Positions 15,087-23,642 of a DNA stretch of 29,600 nucleotides are shown here, in pieces (position 1 is the stretch's first letter; each line of letters starts with the position of its first letter). A program made the translations under genes and the position numbers. The notes beneath the pieces are model-generated. The model had not been told where the DNA came from and made no database searches. It was given only the letters and a program-made list of their open reading frames with translations. This DNA is from Porphyromonadaceae bacterium UBA7180 (lineage in GTDB: Bacteria > Bacteroidota > Bacteroidia > Bacteroidales > Muribaculaceae): positions 1 to 29,600 of the forward strand of contig DKVK01000051.1 of the NCBI GenBank assembly GCA_002491165.1, given 5' to 3'.

Positions 15087-16177
15087 TTGCGGTGTCCGTA
15101 ATAGAAGTCGAGTACGTCCTTGGCGGCGGTGAACGGAGACTGCATGTTGTTGAGCACGCGTTGCTCCTTCTGCTCGAGGAGCGCGGCTACGTCGGCGCGG
15201 CGGTAGAAGTCGTTGCGCAGTTGCTCGTCGATGGTCTCTATCATCCAGTACTTGGCCTGGCGATTGCGCAGCTCCTCGAAGTAGCCGGTGCCCTTCACAT
15301 ACTCGAAATAGCGGTCTATCATGTCCCACACCTTGTCGATGCCGAGCTCATAGTAACCGCTGTAAGTGGTGACTTCGGGCACCCACTTGGAGGGTGTGGG
15401 CGGGAAGAGATGCAGGGCGTTGCGCAGTTGGGCGGCGGCCAGGTTTGCGCGGTCTATGTTGTCGCCGTCGGCCTTGTTGATGGCTATGCCGTCACACATC
15501 TCCATGATGCCGCGCTTTATGCCTTGCAGTTCGTCGCCCGTACCGGCCACCTGTATGAGGAGGAAAAAGTCTACCATCGAATGGACTGCGGTTTCGCTCT
15601 GGCCCACGCCCACGGTCTCTACGAAGATGTTGTCGTAACCTGCTGCCTCACAGAGCACGATGGTTTCGCGCGTCTTTCGTGCCACGCCCCCCAGGGAGCC
15701 CGCCGAGGGGGAGGGACGGATGAAGACGTGGTCCTGCTGCGAGAGCTTCTCCATACGCGTCTTGTCGCCGAGGATGGAGCCGTTGCTGCGTTCGCTGGAA
15801 GGGTCGATGGCCAGGACGGCGAGGCGCCCTCCCTGCCCCAGCACGTGCATGCCGAAGACATCGATGGAGGTCGACTTCCCTGCACCGGGGACTCCGGTGA
15901 TGCCTATGCGGCGCGAGCGTCCTGCGTGCGGCAGGCATTTCTCTATCACCTCCTGCGCCAGGGCGTGGTGTCGTTCGGCGGTGCTCTCGATGAGCGTTAC
16001 GGCTCGGCCGAGCACGGCACTGTTCCCTTTCAGGATGCCGTCCACGTATTCGTCGACGGTGAGTTCGCGGCGTGCGGCGCGCATCGCCTTGCGGTAGGGG
16101 TTGATTGTCGGCTGGCTGTGGACGCCGTCGTTCACCTGCAGCCCTTTATATTGAGTCTCGTTTTCGGGATGTTCCAT
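15083..16177 (-). CDS. meaB: Methylmalonyl-CoA mutase-associated G-protein chaperone MeaB
   Basis: 364-residue P-loop GTPase of the MeaB/ArgK family, which protects and reloads the adenosylcobalamin enzyme methylmalonyl-CoA mutase. Walker A GVPGAGKS (95-102), the following LAIDPSSERSNGSILGDKTRM block (122-142), switch segment VETVGVGQSE (187-196) and guanine-specificity motif NKAD (234-237) are all present. The C-terminal helical region (WMIETIDEQLRNDFY) completes the family length. The mutase genes themselves are not in the window. The gene is followed, with a 4-bp ATGA overlap, by the DUF2284 gene. A canonical promoter lies 21-52 bp upstream. Confidence 0.95.
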   Translation of the reverse strand: MEHPENETQYKGLQVNDGVHSQPTINPYRKAMRAARRELTVDEYVDGILKGNSAVLGRAVTLIESTAERHHALAQEVIEKCLPHAGRSRRIGITGVPGAGKSTSIDVFGMHVLGQGGRLAVLAIDPSSERSNGSILGDKTRMEKLSQQDHVFIRPSPSAGSLGGVARKTRETIVLCEAAGYDNIFVETVGVGQSETAVHSMVDFFLLIQVAGTGDELQGIKRGIMEMCDGIAINKADGDNIDRANLAAAQLRNALHLFPPTPSKWVPEVTTYSGYYELGIDKVWDMIDRYFEYVKGTGYFEELRNRQAKYWMIETIDEQLRNDFYRRADVAALLEQKEQRVLNNMQSPFTAAKDVLDFYYGHRK

Positions 16178-16197
16178 GGTAATTCAGTTTGGTTGTG

Positions 16198-16229
16198 CAA
16201 AAGTAATGAAACATTTCCGATCCCGCAAA
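16198..16229 (-). promoter_or_regulatory. Promoter of meaB
   Basis: On the minus strand TTTG (16226-16229) and TACTTTTG (16198-16205) are 20 bp apart, a canonical Bacteroidota -33/-7 pair, about 20 bp before the meaB ATG. Confidence 0.7.
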
Positions 16230-16269
16230 TTTACGGGCTCGAATACTTGGGCATAATTTTATTTTATTG

Positions 16270-16277
16270 TAACTTTG
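16270..16277 (+). promoter_or_regulatory. -7 box of the acyltransferase gene
   Basis: TAACTTTG matches TAnnTTTG and lies 23 bp before the ATG at 16301. A CTTGG sequence ending 19 bp upstream is a weak -33 candidate. It is divergent from the meaB promoter. Confidence 0.6.
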
Positions 16278-16300
16278 TGCAAAACTAAGCGATTTGCAAC

Positions 16301-17329
16301 ATGAACGGCCGTACTTCAAGCGCGATAAATACATTGAAATTCATCTGCTTAATAGGGGTGATAATGATTCATTGCAACCCTATGATATTTCTCGGCAACA
16401 GCGCGGGGGAGAACGCTGTGATGACTTTCGACGTTATTTCGGCGTTTCTTGCACTGTGCGTACCGTTCTTTTTCGTCCTTTCCGGATTCCTCTTTTTCAA
16501 TTTCGACAGTTTCGATTTCCGAATTATACTTCGCAAATGGAAAACGCGGGTACGCTCGCTGGTGGTTCCATACCTCCTGTGGTGCACCCTCTACGGTCTG
16601 CTCAGGATAGTAAAGGGATTGTATCTGGGATATGACGGCGACGGAATAGTGGTGGACGGCCATGTCTCGATGCTCGGGTTTCTCCGCGGATATTGGGATA
16701 CCGGCGACGGTTATCCCATGGGATTCGCGCTTTGGTTTGTGAGGAACCTCATCGTCTTCGTGGCGCTGGCGCCGGCCGTTTACTTCGTGGCGCGCCGCTG
16801 GTGGACGGCAGCCTTGTTCCTCTGCCTGCCGTTGCTCGATGTTAATCTTTACGGTATTGAGTATTTCGTGCTCGGTGCTACATTAGGATTGCATAAGGTT
16901 GAACTGTCTTCCATTGTAAATAAGCATGTTGGCCTGTGGTTCCTGTTGTGGGGAGTGGCATTGGTGGCGGCTACACTTTATTTTCTCGAAGCGGTCTTTG
17001 CCCTGAGGTATGCGGGTTTCATGCTCTCCATTTGCCTGGTGGCAAAGTTCGACTCATTTTGGCCACGTATGGCGCGGCTTGTCAGCGAGAACTCAAACGT
17101 TTTCTTCTTTATTTATGCCATACATGGGATGTATTGTCCTGCCATCGACAAGGTGTTCATAAAAATCCTGACTCCTGACAATGTGCTCGTTACGCTGGCT
17201 TGCTTTATTCTGTCGTTACTTACTAATCTGATACTTTCCTACATAATCTTCCTGGTTGCAAAAGCTGTTTCGCCTCGTTTCATCGATTTGCTGAGCGGTG
17301 GTCGGTTTATCAAGAAAACACGGGCATAG
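16301..17329 (+). CDS. Membrane acyltransferase (acyltransferase 3 family)
   Basis: 342 residues with about ten transmembrane helices. The opening NTLKFICLIGVIMIHCNPM has the family's conserved first helix with a His, and VPFFFVLSGFLFF (about 49-61) is the signature second segment. LVVPYLLWCTLYGLL and the repeated hydrophobic helices to residue 330 agree with the family. Such enzymes O-acylate (often acetylate) envelope sugars, using a donor carried across the inner membrane; the substrate here cannot be read from sequence. It is a single-gene unit with its own promoter. A 129-bp gap separates it from the pump operon, without an obvious strong terminator. Confidence 0.88.
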   Translation: MNGRTSSAINTLKFICLIGVIMIHCNPMIFLGNSAGENAVMTFDVISAFLALCVPFFFVLSGFLFFNFDSFDFRIILRKWKTRVRSLVVPYLLWCTLYGLLRIVKGLYLGYDGDGIVVDGHVSMLGFLRGYWDTGDGYPMGFALWFVRNLIVFVALAPAVYFVARRWWTAALFLCLPLLDVNLYGIEYFVLGATLGLHKVELSSIVNKHVGLWFLLWGVALVAATLYFLEAVFALRYAGFMLSICLVAKFDSFWPRMARLVSENSNVFFFIYAIHGMYCPAIDKVFIKILTPDNVLVTLACFILSLLTNLILSYIIFLVAKAVSPRFIDLLSGGRFIKKTRA

Positions 17330-17404
17330 CCGCTGTACTTCAGCCTTTACATTTTGATGTGCTTTGGGGTGGGGCGCCGGTTCGCGGCATAACCCGTCCG
17401 GTAG

Positions 17405-17428
17405 AACATTTTTTTGAGCAAAAATGTT
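17405..17428. promoter_or_regulatory. AT-rich perfect inverted repeat upstream of the pump operon
   Basis: AACATTTTT (17405-17413) and AAAAATGTT (17420-17428) are perfect 9-bp arms around a 6-base spacer, 30 bp before the outer-membrane-factor ATG. It could be an operator for a local repressor of the efflux operon or a weak terminator of the acyltransferase gene. No TAnnTTTG box is clear nearby. Confidence 0.45.
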
Positions 17429-17458
17429 AAAAACGAAAACACACATCAATTCAAGGTT

Positions 17459-18883
17459 ATGAAAACAGGTAAAAATCAAGGTTGCTTTATTGTCTGTTTC
17501 CGCATTGCTGTTTTCCGGCGCGGCCGCTGTGGCTCAGGGCGTTGCAGAGGCGCCGGAGTGCGCCGACTCTATCCCGGCGGCGTGGAGCTACACTTCGGAG
17601 TTCAGCCAGACGCTTCCGGTCGATGATGCCTGGTGGCGGCTTTTCCGTGACCCGGTGCTGACGCGCCTGATAGAACAGGGACAGAAGAACAACTACAACC
17701 TGTCGATGGCCGTCAAGCGCATGGAAATAAGCCGCAACACGTGGGAGTCGGCCAACTCGCGCTATTACCCCGTCATCAACGCTTCGGCGGGATGGTCGGC
17801 CACCCGCCAGAGCGCCAAGACCACAGCGCAGTTCCGCGAAACGGGAACCGTAGACTACTTCTCCTTGGGGTTGGACATGAACTGGGAAATCGACGTCTTC
17901 GGGCGCATATCGGCACAGCGGAAGGCGGACCGCCTCTCCATGGACGTGGCGCGCGCCGACTACGATGCTGCACAGGTCTCGATGGCCGCCGCTATTGCCC
18001 GCGCGTACTTCAACCTGCGGCTTTACCAACAGCGCCTCGCCGTAGTGAACAGCCAACTTGAAAGCCAGGAGAAGCTCGTGACCATTACCAAAGCGCGGCG
18101 CGAGGCTGGGTTGGCTTCGGGCCTTGACGTCTCGCAGGCTGAGCAGGTGGTGCTGACCACCAAGGCCAGTGTCCCCGCCCTTGAGGCGATGGTAAATTCT
18201 GCGCTTTATTCGCTGGCCACGCTCACGGGCAGGTATCCCCAACAGTTGGAAGCAGACCTGAGCGCGGCGGCTCAACTCCCTGACGGTTACGATGTTATTC
18301 CGGTAGGAATCCCGGCCGACTTGCTCCGCCGCCGCCCCGACGTGGTCGGCGCCGAGCGTCAGCTGGCACTCTACGCCGCGCAGGTGGGAATAGCCAAGAA
18401 GGATTTCCTCCCCACACTCTCGCTGACCGCCTCGGCCGGGACGGAAGCACACCGTTTCGACAATCTCTTCACGGCACACAGTTTCGGCTGGAGCGTTGCG
18501 CCGCAACTCACGTGGACCGTATCGACGGTTTCGCGAGGAAATACAACGTTGCGGCCGCGAAGCTCCAGTTCGAATATGCCATGGACAATTACAACATGAC
18601 CATCCTCACGGCCTACCAGGAGGTGGAAGACGCCATGTCGCAATACGTCTCCGCCCTGCGAGCCCTCGACGCGGACCGCCTGCTGCTGGCGTAGACCGAG
18701 AAATCACTCTCCCTTTCGATAGACCTCTACAAACAGGGGTTGGCGAGCTTCTCCGATGTGGCCGACGCGCAGGTTTCCACCCTCGACGCGCAGAATGCGG
18801 TCCTGAGCCAGAAGGCCGGCAAACTCACCGCCCTCGTGGCCCTGTACCAGGCCCTCGGCGGCGGCTGGATGCAACAGCGATAA
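17459..18883 (+). pseudogene. Outer-membrane efflux factor (NodT/TolC family), disrupted three times
   Basis: First gene of a tripartite RND pump operon; the product would be the outer-membrane channel. The ATG at 17459 reads MKTGK, then leaves frame at an A5 tract (17471-17475). With one A fewer it continues as KIKVALLSVSALLFSGAAAVAQG, a proper signal peptide. The long middle frame contains WWRLFRDPVLTRLIEQG, LGLDMNWEIDVFGRI, AYFNLRLYQQRLAVV and IPADLLRRRPDVVGAERQL, all standard for the family. At 18522-18523 one base is missing (expected GTATTCGAC), moving into the frame of DGFARKYNVAAAKLQFEYAM. At 18692-18694 a TAG replaces a likely CAG (Gln) codon, and the homology continues to TAA at 18883. 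Two indels plus a nonsense change argue for true decay more than sequencing error. Confidence 0.85.
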
Positions 18884-18915
18884 AAACCTTACGGATTATG
18901 TAACAATTTAATAAG

Positions 18916-20033
18916 ATGAAAAACATATACTTACTCGGCATAATAGGCATGGCGCTGCTGATGGCCGCGTGCCACAAGAAAGACAACAAGGCGCCCCTCG
19001 GGGGGACGCCGGCATTGAGGTGGCCGTACCGTCGGTAGACTCCGTGGTGCTCCACAAGAGTTTCCCGGGGGTGGTACAGAGCGGCGGTTCGGTGGACGTC
19101 GTGGCGCGCACCAGCGGTACGCTTAAGGAACGCTGTTTCCGCGAGGGGGACTATGTGAGCAAAGGGCAGGTGCTCTTCCGCCTCGAAAGCACCCAGTATG
19201 CCAATGCCGTGCAGGAGGCAGAGGCGGCGCTCAACACCGCGCGCAGCCAGGCGGAATATTACCGCAACCAGCACGCCGCCATGCAGAAGGCCCTCCAGGC
19301 CGACGCCGTGGCAAAAATCAACGTAATCCAGGCGGAGTCTAACCTGCGGCAGGCCGAAGCCTCCATCAAGGATGCGCAGGCATGCCTCAGCGACGCCAGG
19401 ACACAACTCGGATACTGCACGGTGACGGCGCCCATATCGGGACAGATATCTACGGCCGAGTATGACGTAGGTTCATATATAGCCGGAGGCGTCAACGCCA
19501 CGGTGTTGTGCCACATAGTCAACAACGGCGACCTGCGCGTGGTCTTCAGTATCGACGACGCGCAGTACCAGAACATTCTGGGGGGCTCGCAGCAGGGGAT
19601 GGGCAACGCCCTCTTCTCCAATGTGCCTATAAAATTCTCAGACATTCCCGGCGTCACCTTCACGACATCGCTCTTCTACAGCGCCCCGTCGGTGGACACA
19701 TCAACCGGCGCCATTACCCTCGAAGGTCGCGTCAACGACCCGTCGCACCGCCTCAAGGAGGGAATGTATGCCGTGGTCGACCTGCCGACCGGCACCCTGC
19801 CGCAGGCCGTCCTCGTCAAGGACGCCTCCATCGGCACCGACCAGCTCGGCTCTTACCTCTATGTGCTCAACGACTCCGACAAGGTGGTGTACCGCCACAT
19901 AGAACCGGGACAGCTATACCGGGACTCGCTGAGGATAGTGACTTCGGGACTGAAACCGGGCGAAAGGTACGTCACCAAAGCGTTGCTGACGGTGCGTCCC
20001 GGAGAGAAAGTGCATCCTGTAATGGCTAAGTAA
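18916..20033 (+). pseudogene. RND periplasmic adaptor (membrane fusion protein), frameshifted
   Basis: Second gene of the pump operon. The ATG at 18916 begins a lipoprotein signal (NIYLLGIIGMALLMAAC, lipobox Cys at residue 18). The frame is lost at a G6 tract (19000-19005) and stops soon after. One more G would read APLGGDAGIEVAVPSVDSVV and join the main frame, which runs to TAA at 20033. The body is a normal adaptor: barrel-sandwich start (SGTLKERCFREGDYVSKGQVLFRLES), coiled hairpin (VQEAEAALNTARSQAEYYRNQ), lipoyl return (GYCTVTAPISGQIS), beta barrel and membrane-proximal domain. It is otherwise full length, about 370 residues. The homopolymer position leaves room for a sequencing error or slippage, but neighbours are also broken. 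Confidence 0.85.
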
Positions 20034-20150
20034 GTGTTCAAATTAAACCGATAGTAAGTGAAAGAATTAATCTCACATATCATAAACTTGGCTGAAAGCG
20101 CTCAAAAATGCCGGCGTTTCTGATATGTGTTTAATTTGACCACTTACTTA
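20027..20150. mobile_element. MITE-like fold-back element, about 124 bp
   Basis: A 22-bp terminal inverted repeat: left arm 20027-20048 and right arm 20129-20150 match with one mismatch (core tcaaattaaac / gtttaatttga). An inner inverted pair, cacatatca (20074-20082) and tgatatgtg (20121-20129), extends the fold. There is no coding capacity. The left arm contains the adaptor's stop codon (20031-20033). No clear target-site duplication is visible. It splits the pump operon between adaptor and permease. It could be a miniature inverted-repeat transposable element or an intercistronic hairpin. Confidence 0.6.
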
Positions 20151-20165
20151 AAAACTGAGTGGCTT

Positions 20166-23053
20166 ATGTTCTCATCGTTCTTCATAAAGCGGCCCATCTT
20201 CGCCACTGTACTGGCGGTGATAATCGTGCTCGCGGGCCTGATAACGGTCACCACGCTTCCGGTGGCCCAGTTCCCCAATATCACGCCGCCTACGGTGATG
20301 GTGATGGCATCGTATCCCGGCGCTGACGCGGCTACCGTGGCACGCACCGTAGCCACTCCTATCGAGGAGCAGGTAAACGGCGTTGAGGGAATGCTCTACA
20401 TGAGTTCCAACTGTTCGGAAGGCTTTTACCAGCTGACCATCACCTTCGAGGACGGCACAGACATAGACGAGGCCGCCGTAGAGGTGCAGAACCGCATCGC
20501 GCAGGCCGACGCCACGCTTCCGGAGGCGGCGCACAGTTCGAATACACACTCACGGCCGACGGCGCCCTCTCGACCACCGGGCAGTTCGGAAACATAATAC
20601 TGAGGCGCGATGCGCAGAACGGCAGCGTGCTGAGGCTAAGTGATATAGCTCGTATAGAGCTGGGCAGTTCCTCCTACTCGCAGGTGGCGCGCGTCAACGG
20701 CAAGCAGACGGCCCTCATGGGCATTAACCAGTTGCCGGGAGCGAATGCCCTGGAGGTTGCCAAGGGCGCCCTCGCGGAACTCGACCGACTGTCGCAATAC
20801 TTTCCCGAAGGGGTGAAATACAACGTCGTGCTCAATGCTACAGACTATGTGCACGAGTCCATAGACGAGGTGGTGATGACCTTCTGCGAGACCACACTCA
20901 TAGTGATGATAGTCATCCTTATCTTCCTCCAGAACTGGAGGGCGGTCATCATCCCGATGCTTACCATCCCGGTGTCGCTCATCGGCACGTTTGCCGTTAT
21001 GAAGATAATGGGCTTCTCGCTCAACACGCTGACACTTTTCGGTCTCGTACTGGCCATCGCCATCGTGGTGGATGACGCCATCGTGGTGGTGGAGGACTGT
21101 GCGCGGCTTGTGTCGAAAGGGGGTCTCAACCGTGTACAGGCAGCCGAAAAGGCGATGAAGGAGCTTACCGGTCCCGTCGTCGGCGAGGTGCTCGTCCTGC
21201 TCTCGGTGTTTATCCCCACGGCCTTCATCAGCGGTATTACAGGCGCTTTATACAAACAGTTCGCCCTCACCATTGCCGTTTCCACGGCCTTCTCCGGCTT
21301 CAACGCCCTGACGCTCACGCCTGCCCTGTGCGCCCTCTTCCTCAGCCCCAAGAAACCCTCGAACTTCTTTATCTACAGATGGTTCAACAAGTTCTGGAAC
21401 CGGGTCACCAAGGTCTACGACAAGTGCACCACGGCGATGCTGCGGCATCCCGCGTGGTGGACCGGCGCCTTCATTGCCATAGTGCTCGTATCTTTCCTCT
21501 TCTATGTGAAGTACCCCTCGGGTTATCTGCCGGAGGAGGACATGGGCTACTGCATGGCCTCCATCCAGCTCCCCGACGGAGCGTCGCTTGAACGCACCGA
21601 AAAGATTGTCAACAGCCTCGAAAAGAAATTCAAGGAAGAGATTCCCGCTATCAAGGATATAATGACTATTTCGGGGGTATCTTTCATGGGGGGCGGCGAC
21701 GGCACCAACGGCGGGTCCTTCTTCGTGATTCTGAAGCCGTGGAAGGAACGCGGGCGCGGCGAAAGTGTGGAAGACGTCATAGACAAACTTATGGCCATCG
21801 CCAACCGCGAGCAGCAGGAAGGTATCTTCTTCGCGGCGAACCCGCCCTCCATCCCGGGACTCGGCATGACGTCCGGCCTCTCGATGCAGATTCTCGACAT
21901 CAACTCGCTGGGGGTAAGAGCGTTGCAGAATGCCGTGAAAGACTTCGAGCAGAAGATGCAGGATTCGGGCCACTTCAAGAGCGTGAACAGCACCTTCACC
22001 GGCGGTGTGTCGCAATACCGCATCAAGGTGGACCGAGACCGCGCATCGATGCATAAACTGGCCGTACAGGACATTTATTCCGCCATTTCGGCCTATACGG
22101 GAGGGGCTTACGCGGGCGACTTCGTGGAGTTCGGCCGCACCTTCCAGGTGACAGCCCGCGCCGACGGCGATGCGCGACGCAACGTAGAGGACCTGCAGAA
22201 TATATCGGTTCGCAATTCCGACGGACAGATGGTGCCCTTCGGGGCGTTCGCTTCCGTGGAGCGAGAACTGGGAGAGAGCACCGTCTCGCGTTACAATATG
22301 TATGAAACGGCCTCCGTCACCGCCATGCCGGCGGACGGGTATTCCACCTCGTTGGCTATCGGCGAGATGCAAAAACTGTTGCAGGAATCGGTAGGAACCA
22401 ATTTCTCCTACGCCTGGACCGGAATCGCGTATCAGCAGACCACCGCCTCCACAACCATTTCCACGGTGTTCATCTTCGCCATCATCATGACTATCCTCGT
22501 GCTGGCGGCGCAGTATGAAAGCTGGACGGACCCGCTGGCCGTGGTCATGGCAATGCCGGTGGCTGTCCTGGGCTGTCTGCTCGGCTGCTTCTTCCTCGGG
22601 CTCGACGTGGACATCTACACACAGATAGGCCTCATCCTGCTGCTCGGCATGGCGGCGAAGAACGCCATCCTGATTGTGGAATATGCCATGGACTTCCGCA
22701 AGGCCGGCGTCCCTGTACGCAAGGCGGCGCACGATGCCGGGACCATACGTTTCCGCCCGATTATGATGACGGCGCTGGCCTTCATCTTCGGTGTGATGCC
22801 GATGCTCTTCGCAACGGGCGCCGGTGCCGGCAGCCGCAAGGAAATCGGCTCGGCCATAGTCTTCGGCATGTCGGTCAACGCCTTCCTGGGCACCTTGTTC
22901 GTCCCCTGCTTCTGGGCTCTGATGCAGCACTTCAACGAGAAATACCTCTCCCGCATGTTCCGCCTGCCCGGCAACGGGAACGGCGCTCCGCCAGCGGCCG
23001 AAGCCGCTTCGCCGAAGCCGCCAGCGTCCGAGCCAACCGTCTCAAATATCTAA
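20166..23053 (+). pseudogene. RND efflux permease (AcrB/HAE1 type) with internal deletion
   Basis: Third gene of the pump operon; the product would be the proton-driven inner-membrane drug pump. It starts MFSSFFIKRPIFATVLAVII (ATG 20166; an in-frame start 39 bases upstream lies in the fold-back element and is unlikely). The first frame is normal to QADATLPEA near 20525, then shifts. The other frame resumes as QFEYTLTADGALSTTGQFGN at 20534 and is continuous to 23053. Compared with AcrB-type pumps, roughly 110 residues are missing at the junction (end of PN1, part of PN2 and the docking subdomain), with a frame change. The remainder is full: LAIAIVVDDAIVVVED with the proton-relay acidic pair and all later helices. 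The pump is thus inactive as written. Confidence 0.85.
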
Positions 23054-23106
23054 CCCTGCTTAGCTAAAATACGACATTTAGAACAATTTAAAAGTGACAA
23101 CCGTGT

Positions 23107-23141
23107 GGCACCCGTCTGTGAGTGACGGGTGCCATTTTTTT
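23107..23141 (+). terminator. Rho-independent terminator of the pump operon
   Basis: GGCACCCGTC (23107-23116) pairs perfectly with GACGGGTGCC (23124-23133), with a 7-base loop, followed by A and seven T's. It is 54 bp after the RND stop. Confidence 0.92.
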
Positions 23142-23442
23142 ACGTAAGGGGAACCAAAAGCGGCAACCCGGCAATCCTTTTCGGCTATCGTGAAAGGGGT
23201 ACGGTAACCCGATATCTATTCTGTGACAGAGCTGATTAAAGAGAGTGGATACCGTGTTTACCGTTAATTAGATTAAACCTATATAAGAGAGAATATATAC
23301 ATATAAGGGGGTATAAGGGGGGTATATGTGTATCATAGGGAATTATAGGGCAAAAATGGGTTGCCGCGGTTGCTATACTTCGTTAAAATTTTTAACATCC
23401 GACATTTGGGACAATTTGCATGTATAGCGCAGCCAAGGGGGC
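23142..23442. other. Non-coding stretch with AT-rich patch
   Basis: About 300 bp without a credible gene. It contains an AT-rich patch with runs of G (23281-23340: ggggg-tata-gggggg-tatatg). At 23400-23417 is cgacatttgggacaattt, a near copy (16 of 18) of the sequence at 23072-23089 just after the RND stop. The paired copies bracket the terminator region and may mark an old insertion or duplication. No function assigned. Confidence 0.4.
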
Positions 23443-23622
23443 GGAGGCCTCCCGGCCTCCGTGAACGCCGCCATTCCTGCCTCCGCCGATACCCTCTGCC
23501 AGCCGCCGGCGCGGCTAAGGGCGGGGGCAAGAATGCCCCCGTTCCATACGTACATCGGAGGCCTCCCGGCCTCCGGGCCCTTTGGCTGCGCGGTTTGTTT
23601 CCCGCAGGCCGGGAGGCCTGCG
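23443..23622. repeat. Cluster of GC-rich palindromic repeats
   Basis: Four palindromes in 180 bp: ggaggcctcccggcctcc at 23443-23460 and again at 23557-23574; gggggcaagaatgccccc at 23523-23540, followed by GTTCCATACG; and the exact 20-base unit cgcaggccgggaggcctgcg at 23603-23622, followed by CTCCATAT. The last copy stands 20 bp past the aminopeptidase stop and has the same orientation to that gene as copies 1-20 and 1143-1162 have to theirs. Confidence 0.85.
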
Positions 23623-23642
23623 CTCCATATATGTGTGCTGGT

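Noticed and set aside
16178..16300. Cobalamin riboswitch ahead of meaB
   Set aside because: The leader is only about 20 bp from the promoter box to the start codon, too short for a riboswitch, and no B12-box was recognised.
20500..20640. Programmed frameshift within the RND permease
   Set aside because: Conserved residues are missing at the junction as well as the frame change, so a deletion explains it better and no slippery site is seen.
21248..22930. 560-codon minus-strand frame opposite the RND permease
   Set aside because: It is antisense to clearly homologous pump sequence; the His/Arg/Glu-rich translation is typical of a GC-rich shadow frame.
23443..23622. Palindrome cluster as a CRISPR array
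   Set aside because: The units are self-complementary, unequal in type and unevenly spaced, with no cas genes.
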